This document shows positions 31,481-43,505 of a stretch of 64,000 nt of DNA, one piece after another. Positions within the stretch are counted from its first letter, which is position 1, and every line of letters starts with the position of its first letter. The translations under genes and the position numbers were made by a program. The notes beneath the pieces are model-generated. The model worked only from the letters and a program-made list of their open reading frames with translations. It did no database searches and had not been told where the DNA came from. This DNA is from Paraconiothyrium sp. Pb-2020. Lineage: Eukaryota > Ascomycota > Dothideomycetes > Pleosporales > Didymosphaeriaceae. The DNA lies in the NCBI GenBank assembly GCA_022419385.1, contig JAJUBI010000006.1, forward strand, positions 4,402,001 through 4,466,000, in the 5' to 3' direction.

Positions 31481-32683
31481 TTACACATCACCATTGTCGA
31501 CCGACCCGTCTCGAGACGGACCCCAATTCCGACGATGATCCCACGTATCCTCAATCCACTGTTGAACAAATTCTTCAGGTGGATCGGAATCGTCGTCGTC
31601 GTCGTCGTCGAAGTCGTCCTCCTTCCACCCCGCCGCGCCTGACATCGCAAGGATGCGCTGGAGATGCCACTGCAACTCCAAGAGGCCCGGGTCCGGAAGG
31701 GGTTTATTAACCGGGTCGTCGGTCGTCATAGTGAATATCTTGCCGCTGACAAGTCGGGTTGGAACGCCGTTGTCCAGATAACATAGGTGTTGGCCATTTC
31801 CGGAATCTGTCAGGCCTCGAGAGGACATGGGTAGCTCTGAAAGATCTACCGTTGCTCTTGAATCGCGGACCTGTCTCTTAAGCCAGTGGAACTCTAGTTC
31901 GAGTTGAGTTTTGTCGGCCGTTATGCGTACAGGTCGCAGCGCGAAGGCACCTTCTGTATGAAAATTGTGCAGGGTCGCAGTGAAGGTGATCATGTTCTCG
32001 ACCGTCTCAGTTCCGTTTGGTGTACCGTTATCGTGGAATATCTTGGCGTGCCAGGCGTCCACCTTGGCCTTGGGCCAGAACAACCTCAGAACCCCCCAAA
32101 AGTTGGCCACACGGTCCGTACTTTGCGCTCCAAAAGCACACCATGGGTATATATGGCATGCTTGGGCCGCACTCATCCTGGAGATAACACAGAGGTTACC
32201 GTCCCTTTCTTTGCTGCGCTTGGCGATCACAACGTCACGCCTAACGCTGCCCTCTGGGGCACCCAGTGGTTTTCCTGACCTAGTTCTTGTCTCGGAGGCC
32301 GGCATCTGGGAGCGGTGCGTCGGAGACTTGGATGAGGCGTTGTTGGAGAAAGCCTTGGAATGCGTGCGCTTCGGTGCTGGTATAGTGTCCTCCGTCCCCC
32401 TTTCCTCTGGTCTCTGTTTCCAGAGTCGCAAGGCGTCTTTAACTTTTGAAGAGCAGGTTGTTATGCTACCTTCCTTCATCGTATTCCACGATACTCCGCT
32501 ATGGGTGGTTTGCTTGACTAGCTCCAGGTCGGCAACCTGAAGGAACGCCCATATCGAAGGTGAAACTCCGGTGTCCAGTCGAGTAGCAGCATCCTGAAAA
32601 ACTTGTCTGCGCTCAGTACTGCGCTCGGAAAAGCGTTCGACGTCCTGCTCTGGGCAACAGTCGGTCCAGGAGGGAGTAGACAT
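31481..32683 (-). CDS. HNH_2-type nuclease-domain protein
   Basis: A single exon of 400 residues. The core reads RDGNLCVISRMSAAQACHIY, with a Cys and an ACHIYPW motif where fungal HNH_2 proteins have their first metal-site His, followed by ENMITFTATLHNFHTEGAFAL, the N-x-H part of the beta-beta-alpha fold. These domains resemble bacterial HNH endonucleases, but fungal members are uncharacterised. The N-terminal 150 residues are polar and probably disordered; the C-terminus has a run of eight Asp encoded by a GAC/TCG-type repeat (about 31584-31611). The frame is intact. Confidence 0.7.
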   Translation of the reverse strand: MSTPSWTDCCPEQDVERFSERSTERRQVFQDAATRLDTGVSPSIWAFLQVADLELVKQTTHSGVSWNTMKEGSITTCSSKVKDALRLWKQRPEERGTEDTIPAPKRTHSKAFSNNASSKSPTHRSQMPASETRTRSGKPLGAPEGSVRRDVVIAKRSKERDGNLCVISRMSAAQACHIYPWCAFGAQSTDRVANFWGVLRLFWPKAKVDAWHAKIFHDNGTPNGTETVENMITFTATLHNFHTEGAFALRPVRITADKTQLELEFHWLKRQVRDSRATVDLSELPMSSRGLTDSGNGQHLCYLDNGVPTRLVSGKIFTMTTDDPVNKPLPDPGLLELQWHLQRILAMSGAAGWKEDDFDDDDDDDSDPPEEFVQQWIEDTWDHRRNWGPSRDGSVDNGDV

Positions 32684-34330
32684 GATGACAGTGTTGTTGC
32701 TGAAGTGTACAACAGGATAATAATGATAACAAGAGTATTTCGAAAGAGTAATAGTCGATACAGTTTCAGTAGCGTCGCTGTATGTTGGGCAATCGAAACA
32801 CTGTTGTTGTGGAAGAAGAAAGGAAACTTGGGCGGTGACGCAAGATGTTTATCTCCTATACGTGGCTACCAGAGATAAGGCTCCAGCTGTTAATGCAAGA
32901 AGGAACACCCTGAGATTGCAATGCAGGGATGACTGGGCTTCACAACAAGGAGGACCATCCCAGCAGCGGAAGCTGCGACCATGGTTAGCAACAACGCCTA
33001 TGCCCGTTTGTCCCCATTCAACAATATCATCCTACCAGCAAACCTTCCAAAGGAGCCGCTAATATCTAATGCACAGCACTCCGCGTTGCTTCCGGATTTG
33101 TAATAGGTGACTCGAAAATATGGTGATTTTCGTTCTCACCCTGTACATATCAGTCTGCATTCCGCCGATGTGAAAGAGATATCATCGAATTATGCTTCTT
33201 CTTGCGGCAACTTGAAGAGGTAAGTTGGTCTACTACGTGTCAATTGACTAGGGCTAATAAATTGGTTTGCTGAAAGTACCAGAGCAACTTGATTGAGCTG
33301 CAAAATGCGATCGCACACTGTCACCACCATCCGTCCTCGTCTGTAGAGAAGCATGGTTAAAACCACGTTGGAAATCGCTGTAAGTAATCAAAAGAACCAT
33401 ATCACCTCCCTAGATCTTATGAAACTTGAGAAGCTGTTAGGATAGTTCCTTGAGCGCAAACTCAGAATCGTCATCTTCTTTGAACAGTTTTAATCTTACG
33501 TGCATAGTTCGATCCCGCGGCATAAAAATAGTATATCGAGTATAACTTGGTTCATTGATGAAGGTATAGTCCCTATGTGGAATGTAGCGTGCAACATGGT
33601 GCCTAGACTTGCGGTTACAAGTTACGACAAGGTTCAGTACTTACATTTTTTTCGATTCTGTGTTTTCCAATATGTAGCCAATAAAGTCGTGCTAGGCGAT
33701 GCTACCTAGACCAGACTCGTGGGTACGAAGTTATGTAAGATATATGCACTTCTTACTGGGACGTCACGTACTGATTTGCAGAATTGACGCCTCCGGGGCC
33801 GTCTTTTGGTGTATTCGCGTTGGGGATCATCACTATCGTCGGTTGCAAGACATGATCCTGGATTTCAACCCCAACATCGGGCATCTGCCGTTCCGTGGTT
33901 CGATGGTGTTCTGTAATCCCAACACTCAACACTAAATCGGGTACATGCTGATTGTGGGACCTGAGAAAATAACACATGCCCAAGATCGTCTCAAACCTAA
34001 GGCGAAAGAACCGCTATTCCGAATTTCAAGGTGTGTTGCAAATCTTCGGGAAGCAGGTTGCAAGCTTTACAAGGAACGAAACATTAGGACTTTATCCGGG
34101 TCCCGACAATGCGATAACCGCGCTTCACGTCGAAATCTATCAGAGGTATACTACGAGTACGAGGACCTAGATACCACCAGCTGCTTTCTGCCCAGGGAAA
34201 AGTGAAAGTCTGCGGTGATGAAAAATCCAAATCTAGCTTGCCCGGCCGATGGTAGTCCCAGATATAGCATGACGTCAGAGCTCGCTACAATGATGGTGCG
34301 CCTCACGAGAGTGATGCCTTTGGAAAGAAG
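32684..34330. other. Intergenic region, no supported gene
   Basis: About 1.65 kb. Short open frames occur on both strands (for example 33753-33983 minus) but none shows a domain, a signal peptide or splice partners. The region could hold gene remains too decayed to identify. Confidence 0.5.
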
Positions 34331-35356
34331 ATGAACAAGATAGTGCAGCGAGTATGGGCTGGAGCCAAAAGGTTCTGCAAAATCACGAGAACCACTCAGA
34401 TGATGGAGCACTCTGATATACCACCTCCTCCTTATACCAGGTTCACTGAAGATGTCATTGAAGACGCCCCTGTTGATTTCGACTGCGATAGACCAGCCCA
34501 TCTATTTCCCTCACCTGCAGAAGTTCAAGCGAATCCACCACTTCGAGAAACAGTGGGCTCCTGTACGACGAAATTTGATTCACTCAATGTTGTTGTGAAA
34601 TATGGGGAAGATATCACTGCGTCCGAAGCACACTGCCTTCGAGTTCTTCGACGACTTTTGTCCGACGAGGTACCTGTTCCCGAGGTATATGGGTGGTGTG
34701 AAGACAATGGCCAAGTCTTCGTCTACATGGAGCTCATTACAGGGGTAACCTTGGAGAGCCAGTGGAATAGGCGCTCCGATCAGATAAAAAAGAAGTGTGT
34801 AAACAACTGCGTGCTATCGTAAAGGGTCTACACAAGCTACAGCAGGACCCGAGCGATCAATTTCTCGGTGAGCTCCTTAGTCAATGGTAGAGTGAAGCGT
34901 ATGTTAATCTACTAAGGTCGAATCGACCGGAAATCCCTTTTTGATATTGTCTTCACGGACGGAATGGAACCCCCAGCCGGACCGTTCGACACTGTTAAAG
35001 AGTTCCATGATTGGCTCTCTGCTCTAATAAAGACCGGCAAGGAAGCTCATTTTGCTGATCCGTCACAAATTCCAGATCCTTTCCGGGAGTTTCTCCCAGA
35101 CGACTCGAGGGTTGTTTTTACCCATGCTGATCTCCATCCAAGCAACATAATGATGTCTGCGGATGCATCCGGTCATGTACTTGCTAACATTGACTAGCAT
35201 CAGTCGGGATGATATCCGGAGTACTGGGATTTCTGTAAAGCTCTATTCACTTCTGACTTCGATGGAGATTGGGCCACGGAGTATATCCCACAATTTATCA
35301 ATGTTGCTGAGTGTTATGACTCCTGGGCCTGGTATCCCTGGGCTCTAGGGTATTGA
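34331..35356 (+). pseudogene. Aminoglycoside phosphotransferase (APH)-family kinase pseudogene
   Basis: The sequence matches fungal APH-like small-molecule kinases. The N-lobe is seen in LNVVVKYGEDITASEAHCLR and VPVPEVYGWCEDNGQVFVYM; the catalytic loop is VVFTHADLHPSNIMM, with the metal-site ANID that follows. The gene is dead by three lesions. A run of six A near 34788 puts the downstream part (EVCKQLRAIVKGLHKLQQ) out of frame by one base. In the C-terminal lobe ANID-stop-HQSG-stop-YPEYWDF shows two stop codons where the family has Trp, both explained by a G-to-A change of TGG. A normal 49-base intron (34868-34916) survives. The frame then ends at a TGA at 35354-35356. Confidence 0.8.
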
Positions 35357-35930
35357 GGACAGTATACGCTGTCCTACAGTAGAGCTGCAGGTGTTGGAGA
35401 AATCCTTATCCCAAAGTCGTAGTGTTGAGCAAGCGTTGTTGTGCAGTCGAAACTCAAATTTCGATAAGTCGACGTCATTACGTCGGCGCGAGTCGGCCAC
35501 ACTTTCTTCACCCATCACCATCCGAATTCAGTCGAGCCAACAAAACTTCCAGAAGCGCATCCAACCAACGGGTAGATAAGCACACCGAGGCCCCCAAGCT
35601 TTTTGAGCCTCAATGCACATCCTATCAAAGGCGCACAATGCCCACTAGCGCCGATCTCGCCCGTAAATCTATCCGCGTCATGGATGTATCGCCAAGGCTT
35701 CAATTTATTCGCCATCGGAACAATTCCAGATCTGGGCCCATTTTCTCGCGTGCAAGTAGCCTCCGAGAAGGCCGAGCGACAGCGTAGAGGGTTCAATGTA
35801 GTAACGGTAGTATGACGACATTGTCGTGGGAAGGGTCATAAGAAAACCGATGCGCATGTACGTGTTTCATCGAGGATATTACTTTACTAATAATTCATCT
35901 TGTTCCTTTCAATCCAGTGCGGGCACCAAA
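35357..35930. other. Intergenic region, no supported gene
   Basis: About 575 bases between the APH pseudogene and the DHA1 transporter. It must contain the transporter promoter; nothing else recognised. Confidence 0.5.
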
Positions 35931-37826
35931 ATGCCTGTAGGACATTTGATTCGCGATACGGCATTTGGTCAAATCGTGCGACTTCTTACGAAAAATCGCG
36001 TGTTCAAGTATCCTGAAGAGGAAGACCCGGAACACTGGAAGAAGTATCTGAATGAAGAGAAGTCGGGCTACATCGCGCATCATGGCGACACAGAACCGCC
36101 AGAAGATGGTTCAGAGGAAACGTTGCAAAACGCGAGAGGGATACGCACAAGAGACGCTCAAAGCGATGGAGCAACAGACTCACGAGAATCAATGAATACG
36201 GAAGCCACGTATAATGAAGCCAGTGGAGTTCGAGTCGATCAAGAGAAGGGGAGGGATAAGAATGTGATCGACTGGTATGGACCAAATGATCCGGAAGTAC
36301 ATGGTCACTGAGTAATGCGGACTGCACGGGATCTTGACTGACGGTATCACAGAATCCCAGAAACTGGTCGACGCCCAAGAAGTTCTTCGTCACGGGCGAA
36401 GTCGTGCTCCTGACGTTCAGCATTTACATTGGATCCGCCATCTACACGCCTGGTCTAATGGGTGTAATGCAGACATTTGGCGTGAGCCAGGTCGCCGCTA
36501 CACTCGGTTTAACTTTGTTCGTTGCCGGTTATGGTGTCGGTCCATTACTATGGTCTCCAATGAGCGAGATCCCTCAGTTCGGTCGCAATCCCATCTACAT
36601 CGCAACGCTGTGTAAGTTTCAAACCATACCTTGCTCCTCACGACCGCTAATACTTCATAAAGTGGTCTTCGTCCTCTTCCAGATACCAACGGCACTCGCG
36701 AGCAACTTCGGTATGCTTCTTGCCTTCCGTTTTCTAACCGGCTTCTTCGGCTCTCCAGCACTCGCTACAGGCGGCGCCACGATAGCCGACATGTACCGAC
36801 CCTCGAAGCAAGCCTACGGTCTGAGCATCTGGGGTATCGGAGCCGTCTGCGGACCATGCCTAGGGCCCCTAGTCGGAGGCTTCGCCGCCCAAGCCGAGGA
36901 CTGGACGTGGCCCATCTGGGAACTGATGTGGCTGTCAGGTTTCTGCTGGGTTTTCCTCTTCTTCCTTCTCCCTGAGACAAGCTCGGCGAACATCCTCTAC
37001 CGCCGAACACGGCGCCTACGCAAGCTCACAGGAAACGACAAGCTCATCTGCGAACCTGAGCTCGTGGCCGGACAGATGACGGGTAAAGACGTGCGCCTTC
37101 CCCCATCCCACGTCCACTGCTACAATACTAACAAGTAATCAGATTATCCAAATGACGCTCGTCCGCCCCATCACCTTAACCCTTACCGAACCCATGGTCT
37201 TCCTCCTAAACCTCTATCTTGCTCTCATCTATGGGATTTTATATATTTGGTTTGAGTCCTTCCCCATCGTCTTCGTCGAAATCTACGGCTTCAATCTCGG
37301 ACAGGAAGGACTCGCTTTCCTGGGCATCCTCGTCGGCTCCCTGACCGCCATGACCTGCCTCTTCCTCTACATGTGGTTCTACCTCGAAAAGCAGTTCAAC
37401 GCGAACGGCGAGATCAAGCCCGAGCTGCGCCTGCAGCCGGCCATGGTCGGCGGCTTCTTCGTGCCCATCTGTCTGTTCTGGTTTGGCTGGAGCAGTCGCA
37501 GCGACGTGCATTGGATTGTGCCCATCATTGGGTCGAGTTTCTTCGGCGTCGCGGCGTTCTTGCTGTTTCAGGCTGTGCTGCCGTATTTGAGTGATGCGTA
37601 TCCGGCGTATACGGCGAGTGTGTTTGCGGGGAATGATCTCTTCCGTAGTGCGTTCGGTGCTGGGTTTCCGCTCTTCGCGTCGGCGATGTACACGAGGTTG
37701 GGGGTGGATTGGGCGAGTAGTCTGTTGGCTTTCTTGGGCGTGGCGTTTATTCCGATTCCGTTCGTTCTGTATAGATATGGTGAGAGGCTGAGACAGAGGA
37801 GCAAGCATGCGAAGAAGGACTTTTAG
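35931..37826 (+). CDS. MFS drug:H+ antiporter, DHA1 family (FLR1-like)
   Basis: Four exons, 35931-36296, 36353-36611, 36663-37090 and 37143-37826, give 578 residues. A polar cytosolic N-tail of about 125 residues leads to NPRNWSTPKKFFVTGEVVLL, the conserved entry to helix 1 in yeast Flr1/Tpo1-type carriers. Motifs of 12-helix DHA1 exporters follow: LTLFVAGYGVGPLLWSPMSE (helix 2 and loop 2-3), GFFGSPALATGGATIADMY (helix 4-5 motif C region), and a second half with PYLSDAYPAYTASVFAGNDL. Such proteins export toxic compounds across the plasma membrane; specificity is unknown. The second intron is 51 bases and open in frame. The neighbouring genes do not suggest a specific substrate. Confidence 0.88.
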
Positions 37827-38096
37827 TATATGACGTCGTTTGGATTGGATGAGGTAGTTTTTCAATATTCTGGTTTGAGCAAGCGTGGCGCATGGTGTTT
37901 TAAGACATTGTTGTATGATACAGTGTACGAAGCTTGGCTGTTTCGAGCCCACATTGCTACTTGAGAAGCATTAGCGGAAGTTTCGAGATATCGTTTTCGC
38001 CGTCTCACGAACAAACTGGCGTGACCCTAATGTCCCCTGAGCCTTTTTCCTTCTATAGTCCTCTACTCTCTATGTGCTATATCCATGCAACGTTCT

Positions 38097-39960
38097 TCAA
38101 ACACTGCCAAAGACCCTTTCCAACAGTAGCTTCGCAAACTTTTCACCTCCCGGACTTTCCACCGCCCTTTCAATCCGGTTCCCCTTCCTGGCATCTCTCC
38201 ACCCACCCGCATCTCCGACGACTTCCTCGTCTAAGCTGTGAGTCAAATCCTGCTTCACTTCTCTCTGTCGGCGATCCACGATGCAGCAGCCGCGTGTCCA
38301 CTGGCCGGATGTTTCGACCTGTGGATTGATTAGCATAGAACACTTCTAGAATGGGGGTGGAGGGAGAGATTTGGTCACGTACGCGGAGGTCTTCTGTGAC
38401 GAATTTCCACAGCGGATCTGAGGACGCCATCGCATACCAAATAGTAAGTGGGTCATGCAGATGCAGACCAATCGTGTCGGGGTCGAGATGCGAGTCCAGA
38501 GATGCAATCTTGCGGAACGTAGAAATGAGGAAGAGGGAGGCCCATTCTGTAAGAGGCGAACCGCTTAGTGCGTCTGAGTCGATGTACTTGTTGAACAGTG
38601 TCCGCGGGAGAAGATGCTGCTCTGTGATGTCCAATGGGAACAACTTGACCTTCAATTGCCGCGAAAGCTTCTCTGGGTAAGGTGGCAGTGCTTTCTTTCC
38701 GACGATGGGCGGCATCGTGGTTTTTGGGTTGGGCGATGTGAGTGCGTATACGCGGGCTGCGGCCACGGAATCTGCGTAGGTGTTGAACTCTGCGCCGGGT
38801 GTCATCTGGTTTCGGATATTTAGTTGGCGGCGGAGAGGTGTATTGGATTGTTTGATGAGGTTGAAGGGTGGGATGGGAATCGACGTGATGAGTGGGGAGG
38901 AGAGCAGATGTAGATCTGGTGGCTGGTTGGGTAGCTCAGCGGGGCACTGCAGCCTTCACTTTGCCTTCGTTGCCCACTGACGGAATAGACTGGACGGATG
39001 ACTTACATTTCCAGGCCAGTTCACAGCTCCGCCCATGACCACGACCTCCTTGACTCGTAAGAAAGCTTCAGGATCAGTCGCCGCAGCGATTGCAAGGTTA
39101 GTCAGCGGACCTATGGCTACAATGGTGATAGTGTCCGGCTCGTTGTCTCGCAACAACTGCAACATTTCCTCGTGCGCAGGCTTGAGCGATGGTGTGAAGA
39201 GCTTGTGCGCATCCTTGACTTTCTGCAAGTCTGTGGCTTCCTCAGTGCTGAGAGGCTCCGGTGCAGGCTTGAAGAGGGACTTCCATGTCTCTTCCGGGGA
39301 CATGTGAGGGTGCTGATGCCACTGAGTCAGTCAAGTTCTCCGGATCATAGACTCGGCGGGTGTTTTACGCTGTGATGTATGCCACCCAATCCATCAACGC
39401 CATCTATCCCAATAAGTATCGCTGTCAACTCTATGCGGAATGTTCTACTCACGAAAGAAATCCGCAACCATCATATGCTCAGCCAGCGGCTCCTCCGCTC
39501 CGACCGCCACTATTCCAGATTAGCCGTCCCAAGCCAGCGCTCACAGCCTTTCCACGATCAAAACTCACCGATCGGTTTCCTAGCTGCCAGTCCCTCAAAG
39601 CCCTCCGGCCGTCCATTCTCTTTCCGCCACGCCTTCTCCTTCTCAATATAATGGAAAAGCGTGACAACGTTTCGCAGACAACTGTGCGGCTCATCAGCAC
39701 TCCAGTCCCCGAATGCTGGGTAGTTCAAGGAGAGGGGTAGCTCCTTACTTTTGCACTTCTACATTGCCAAATGTGAGACTCAGCATTAGAACTTCCAGCT
39801 CCTCAGGCTTTGCTGAGAAAGCGAGCAGCATAGCGAGGACATCGTCCACGCCCTAATGCAAAGTGTGGTTAGTAACGAATGTATCAAAGCCCACCCCACT
39901 CTAGCTAGCAGAGCACGAACTCACGGGATCGGTGTCTATAATGATGCGGTTGGGTGCCAT
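38097..39960 (-). CDS. URH1: Uridine nucleosidase / inosine-uridine-preferring nucleoside hydrolase
   Basis: Eight exons were assembled: 39925-39960, 39749-39852, 39569-39681, 39453-39509, 39369-39403, 39007-39321, 38383-38805 and 38097-38318; all phases agree, giving 434 residues. The calcium-binding active-site motif DTDPGVDD is split by the first intron (IIIDTDP/GVDDVLAMLLAF). Further family blocks are DGLGGIHHS, ITIVAIGPLTNLAIA, VVVMGGAVNWPGN, MTPGAEFNTYADSVAA and LHLHDPLTIWYAM (the catalytic His region). The enzyme cleaves the N-glycosidic bond of uridine and related nucleosides to base and ribose in pyrimidine salvage, in the cytosol. The gene has an unusually high intron density for this window. 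It looks intact. Confidence 0.9.
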
Positions 39961-40594
39961 GGTGTCTTTACGAAATGGGTCTCAGAACGGAAAATTGACT
40001 TGGTGTTGTTGTGTAACAGCCTCGGTAGCTGTTGTTGTTCAGATGTTAGCTTTCAATGGTTAGCATCGGTTTCCCGTATCGGAGGTCTCCGATGCTGCTT
40101 AGATAAGATAGCTGTAGAAGCTTGGGCAAGGGTCTGCATGGTCGGTGAAAGCTGCACCGGGCGATCCACTCTTCGGAAATGTCCATAAATGACGTCTAGT
40201 TTACGGCTGCATCGTTCAGTACAGGTGTCTACTTTATAGCCAATCGAAGCAAGCGTCGGGAAAAGCATCAATAGTGCTGTACAATTCCTGACTCGGTAAT
40301 CCGGTATGATGCATTTTAAAGAAATTCAATTGCGCATATTGCTAACGCCATACTGCTTGACCAGACAGTATTCTACACAAGGCCATAGCCACGTTGACTC
40401 CATGCTGTTAGCTTCACCCAAGTTTTTGCCAGATCCCTTCTTGCATCCTGTGCTTGCTCCTTGGGCGGTATACCTGATTGCCGCCCTCTCTCGTATTCAA
40501 TAGTTGTGATGAAATGAATTTCAGGTATCACATATGTCGTCCAAGCATGCTCTGGTGCCAGTTCGTAAAATGTAGTGCAACGCGAGAAGGCTGT
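39961..40594. other. Intergenic region, no supported gene
   Basis: About 630 bases between the 5' end of the nucleosidase gene and the 3' end of ERV29. Only shadow frames. Confidence 0.5.
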
Positions 40595-41703
40595 CTAGTA
40601 GACCTTCTTCTTCTCATCGACGGAGAATTGGCCGGGGCCCATATTGACAAGGAGGAGAAGACCACCACTGAAAATTTGATTAGAATATCTTTTAGCGAGA
40701 GATCTTGAGAAACTTACACAATGGAGAGGATTTGGAAGAAGTCGTACTTGGCAAAGTCCTTGTGGGGGTGGTGTGGGTGCAGAGTCCAGAAGTTGTTGAC
40801 GAGAAGGTTGAAGATGCTGAGAATGACAACAAGCATAATGGCGCTGAACTTGGCCTTGAAACCAACAACAACCATTACGCAGGCCACGAACCCAAGCAAG
40901 CTGACACAGATCCTCCAGAAGCTCCAGTCGCCGCGGAAAACGAAGCCGACGAAGAGGAAGATGAGCAAGACACGACCAGCAAGCTGGAAGTACATCTTGC
41001 GGTCCTTCTCGTCGAGCGTCGGAAGACCAGCCGGGGCGAACTTCTTGCGCACCCAGGAGTCGGAAAGCACCATCAGCAGTCCTCCCATGACGGACAAGTT
41101 GCGCAGGAAGAAGTTTAGGTCGAAGACCAGACCGTATCCGAGACCCTGGAGAACAACCACGCCAATGAGGCCCATAACGCCGTAATCCGAGTTCTTTCGT
41201 GCGATGATCATGATGGAGCAGACAGTCATGGCGATTACGTTTACGATTAGGAAGATGTGGGTGAGGCCGCTGGGAACTGCGTAATTCGCGTTAGCTGTGT
41301 TCTCAACATGTTTAGCAGTCGGTTTGGTGCGTACTGTGCCTATAGTCGTGTAGATACGTGAGCTGGTCAGTCCACTGAGTTAATATGCGTAGCGCATCTT
41401 CGAGGAAAGTAACAACGATCAGAAATCGTCCAATCGCGGGCAAGTACCTATACATTCTTGTCAGCGCTCGTCTGTCGCACAGCTGCCGCGTGTGAAATAT
41501 TCACAGTCCCAACGCGTCTTCGAGTGCACTCACGGCTTCACAGGCTCCGATAGCGTGTCCAAGAAATCCTCGATCTTGTTTGTCTGTTCCCTAAGCTGGT
41601 CGAGCGGGCTGGGGTCGTTGGTAGTGTTGTCGCTGCGTCCTCCATTGCCGAAGGGGCTCTGGTTGCCCAGGTGGTAGCCGGCGGTGCCGCGAATCTGCGC
41701 CAT
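40595..41703 (-). CDS. ERV29: ER cargo receptor ERV29 / SURF4 homologue
   Basis: Four exons, 41534-41703, 41335-41447, 40718-41276 and 40595-40667, give 304 residues with clean phases. The N-terminus is polar (DQLREQTNKIEDFLDTLSEP), followed by PYLPAIGRFLIVVTFLEDAL and several helices (GLTHIFLIVNVIAMTVCSIM; VMGLIGVVVLQGLGYGLVFD; VLLIFLFVGFVFRG; IMLVVILSIFNLLVNNFW). The protein ends in DEKKKVY, a KKxx dilysine signal for COPI retrieval to the ER. ERV29/SURF4 cycles between ER and Golgi and loads soluble secretory cargo into COPII vesicles. FFQILSIVGGLLLLVNMGPG near the end is strongly conserved in the family. Identification is secure. Confidence 0.93.
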
Positions 41704-42378
41704 GTTGTATTGACAAGCTGAAAGGAGAGTAAAGGTTGAACAGGCGAGACGCTGTGTGGGCGGGCCGGGGTATATAGTGGGTTCTGAAGCTCCGAGTGCT
41801 GAAGGGACACCTATGGCTTTGCCAAGACGCTCGAAGTCAGCCACACCTCCATGACATGCCTTTCTCGAGCCGCTCCCTCACCTCTGTCGCGCGATTGTAA
41901 ATGTGCAAATCGCGTACTCAATTGGATGCTACTCTCAGAAGGCTCGTGCTTGCGGAAGGAGATAATTGTCGTGTCTACAAATTCAATTCTTATTGTGTTC
42001 CCAAACCACGATGCTAATCTGCAAGTTGGAGACACATGTTCTTTGTGTGCCTACCCCTCGGCCTTTACACCTACCGCGTCGGACTGCGCAGGGCATCCTC
42101 CCCGGTTACAGTGTTTCCCGTACCGGAGCGGAGAAACAAATTCATCGCACGTGGTGAACATCCAGCGTAGGCACAGTGCACTTGCCGGACATTTATTTTT
42201 GGGGGCGCCACCCGTCTGTGGCTGTACGAGGCCCAACGGCTGCGCCAGGATTACATCGCACTACCACCTGAGCCGCACAGCCCGTCCTTCTCCAAAATCC
42301 ATGAAGATCTGCCCCCATAGGTTCGTTTGTCGATGTAGCACTTGTTGTTATCATCGTTCCCCGAGCCCGATCCCTGGC
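41704..42378. other. Intergenic region, no supported gene
   Basis: About 675 bases: the ERV29 promoter plus the 3' flank of the secreted-protein gene. A CAC-rich and short-frame region only. Confidence 0.5.
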
Positions 42379-43505
42379 TTATTTGACGTAGAAAATCATA
42401 ATGGGATTGGCATGCTTTTTGCCTAGGAAGACCGTAACGCGATCTATCTTTCTAAAAGGATTGGAAATTAGCAGATGCCCTAGACAAAGACCCACTGCGT
42501 CTGACAGTCGAGGACGTTCGAGGATGACTTACTTGATGCCAATGTCGTTCTTTCGTTGAGTCAAGAGATATCCCCACCTTCTACCGTTGGCTGAGCCCAG
42601 AAGCGCCTGACCCTCCTCCGTTGACATGTCAAAGGTATCTCCTGGCCAGTATGAAACTGTCGTCTTCTCCTTGGCCTTCAGCGCCCGTTGAATGATGCTT
42701 AGAGATTCCGGGTTCGTGACAGAGACAGAGATCAAGTACTTTAGATTCCTCACATCTGCGTTCATCGATGTGTCTGGCTGGCTCCCCCGATACCAGCCAC
42801 CGAAGAGAAGATCCGACAAGGATTGGAGAGCGGGCAGTTCGCCAGGAAGGGGGTCGCGCTGTTTGTTCCTCCGGATCGCGGAGCTGGGCATGAGGTTGTC
42901 CATAGCGAGGATGGCTCCGCCCGCTGAGTTAATGCCGAACTGGCCGTATGCCCCAGTACTGAGACCATTAGCTTCAATCAATTCCTTCTACTCGACCTCG
43001 ATCTTACGGATAGTCCTTATTATCGGCCGCATACTTCTTATCCCCCGCAACATCCCACACAGACCCATGCGTGAAGCGATGGCACCAGATATCCTTCCAC
43101 CCCTCGGTCCCAATTCCCAGCTCTTTCGCCGCATCGACCCAGCCCTTGCCAAGCGCGAACTCATCGAATTCGCACACGCTCTCTGCAAATTGGCCTCTGT
43201 CCAGCCCCACTTCTTCAGGTCGTCTTTGAGGTCGCCCTTCCACTGGCTCTGCACAGAGTCACGCTTTGGTGAGTATTCTTGGCCGGCATCTTTGTCGCTC
43301 ATGGGAAAGACCTTGACGAAGTGCGCGCCTAGGCACTTTGCTCGGTCCCAGGTATCGTCTGAGGCGGGCTCATTGGCTCTACGGGCGAGACTGGGAGAGT
43401 GGTGTAGGGGGGCGGCGAGAGCTCAGAGCGAGCAAGTGCGGGTACATATAAGCCACAGGCGACAGAGGCCAAGAGACCGAAGACGGACGTCGTAGTAAGC
43501 TTCAT
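42379..43505 (-). pseudogene. Secreted protein of unknown function with two frameshifts
   Basis: The ATG at 43505 starts a signal peptide (MKLTTTSVFGLLASVACGLY). The frame is lost at a run of six C on the coding strand (43407-43412); one added base would join SELSPPP to a downstream frame running from LARRANEPASDDTWDRAK through MSDKDAGQEYSPKRDSVQS to LKKWGWTEA. It is lost again at about 43192-43195 before FAESVCEFDEFALGKGW, GTEGWKDIWCHRFTHGSVWD. Two normal introns follow (42959-43007 and 42452-42532), and the last exon (42379-42451) ends FLGKKHANPIMIFYVK. I do not recognise the family. The conserved-looking WCHRFTHGSVWDV and INSAGGAILAMDN blocks suggest a compact globular domain. Either a young pseudogene or two indel errors. 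Confidence 0.6.
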
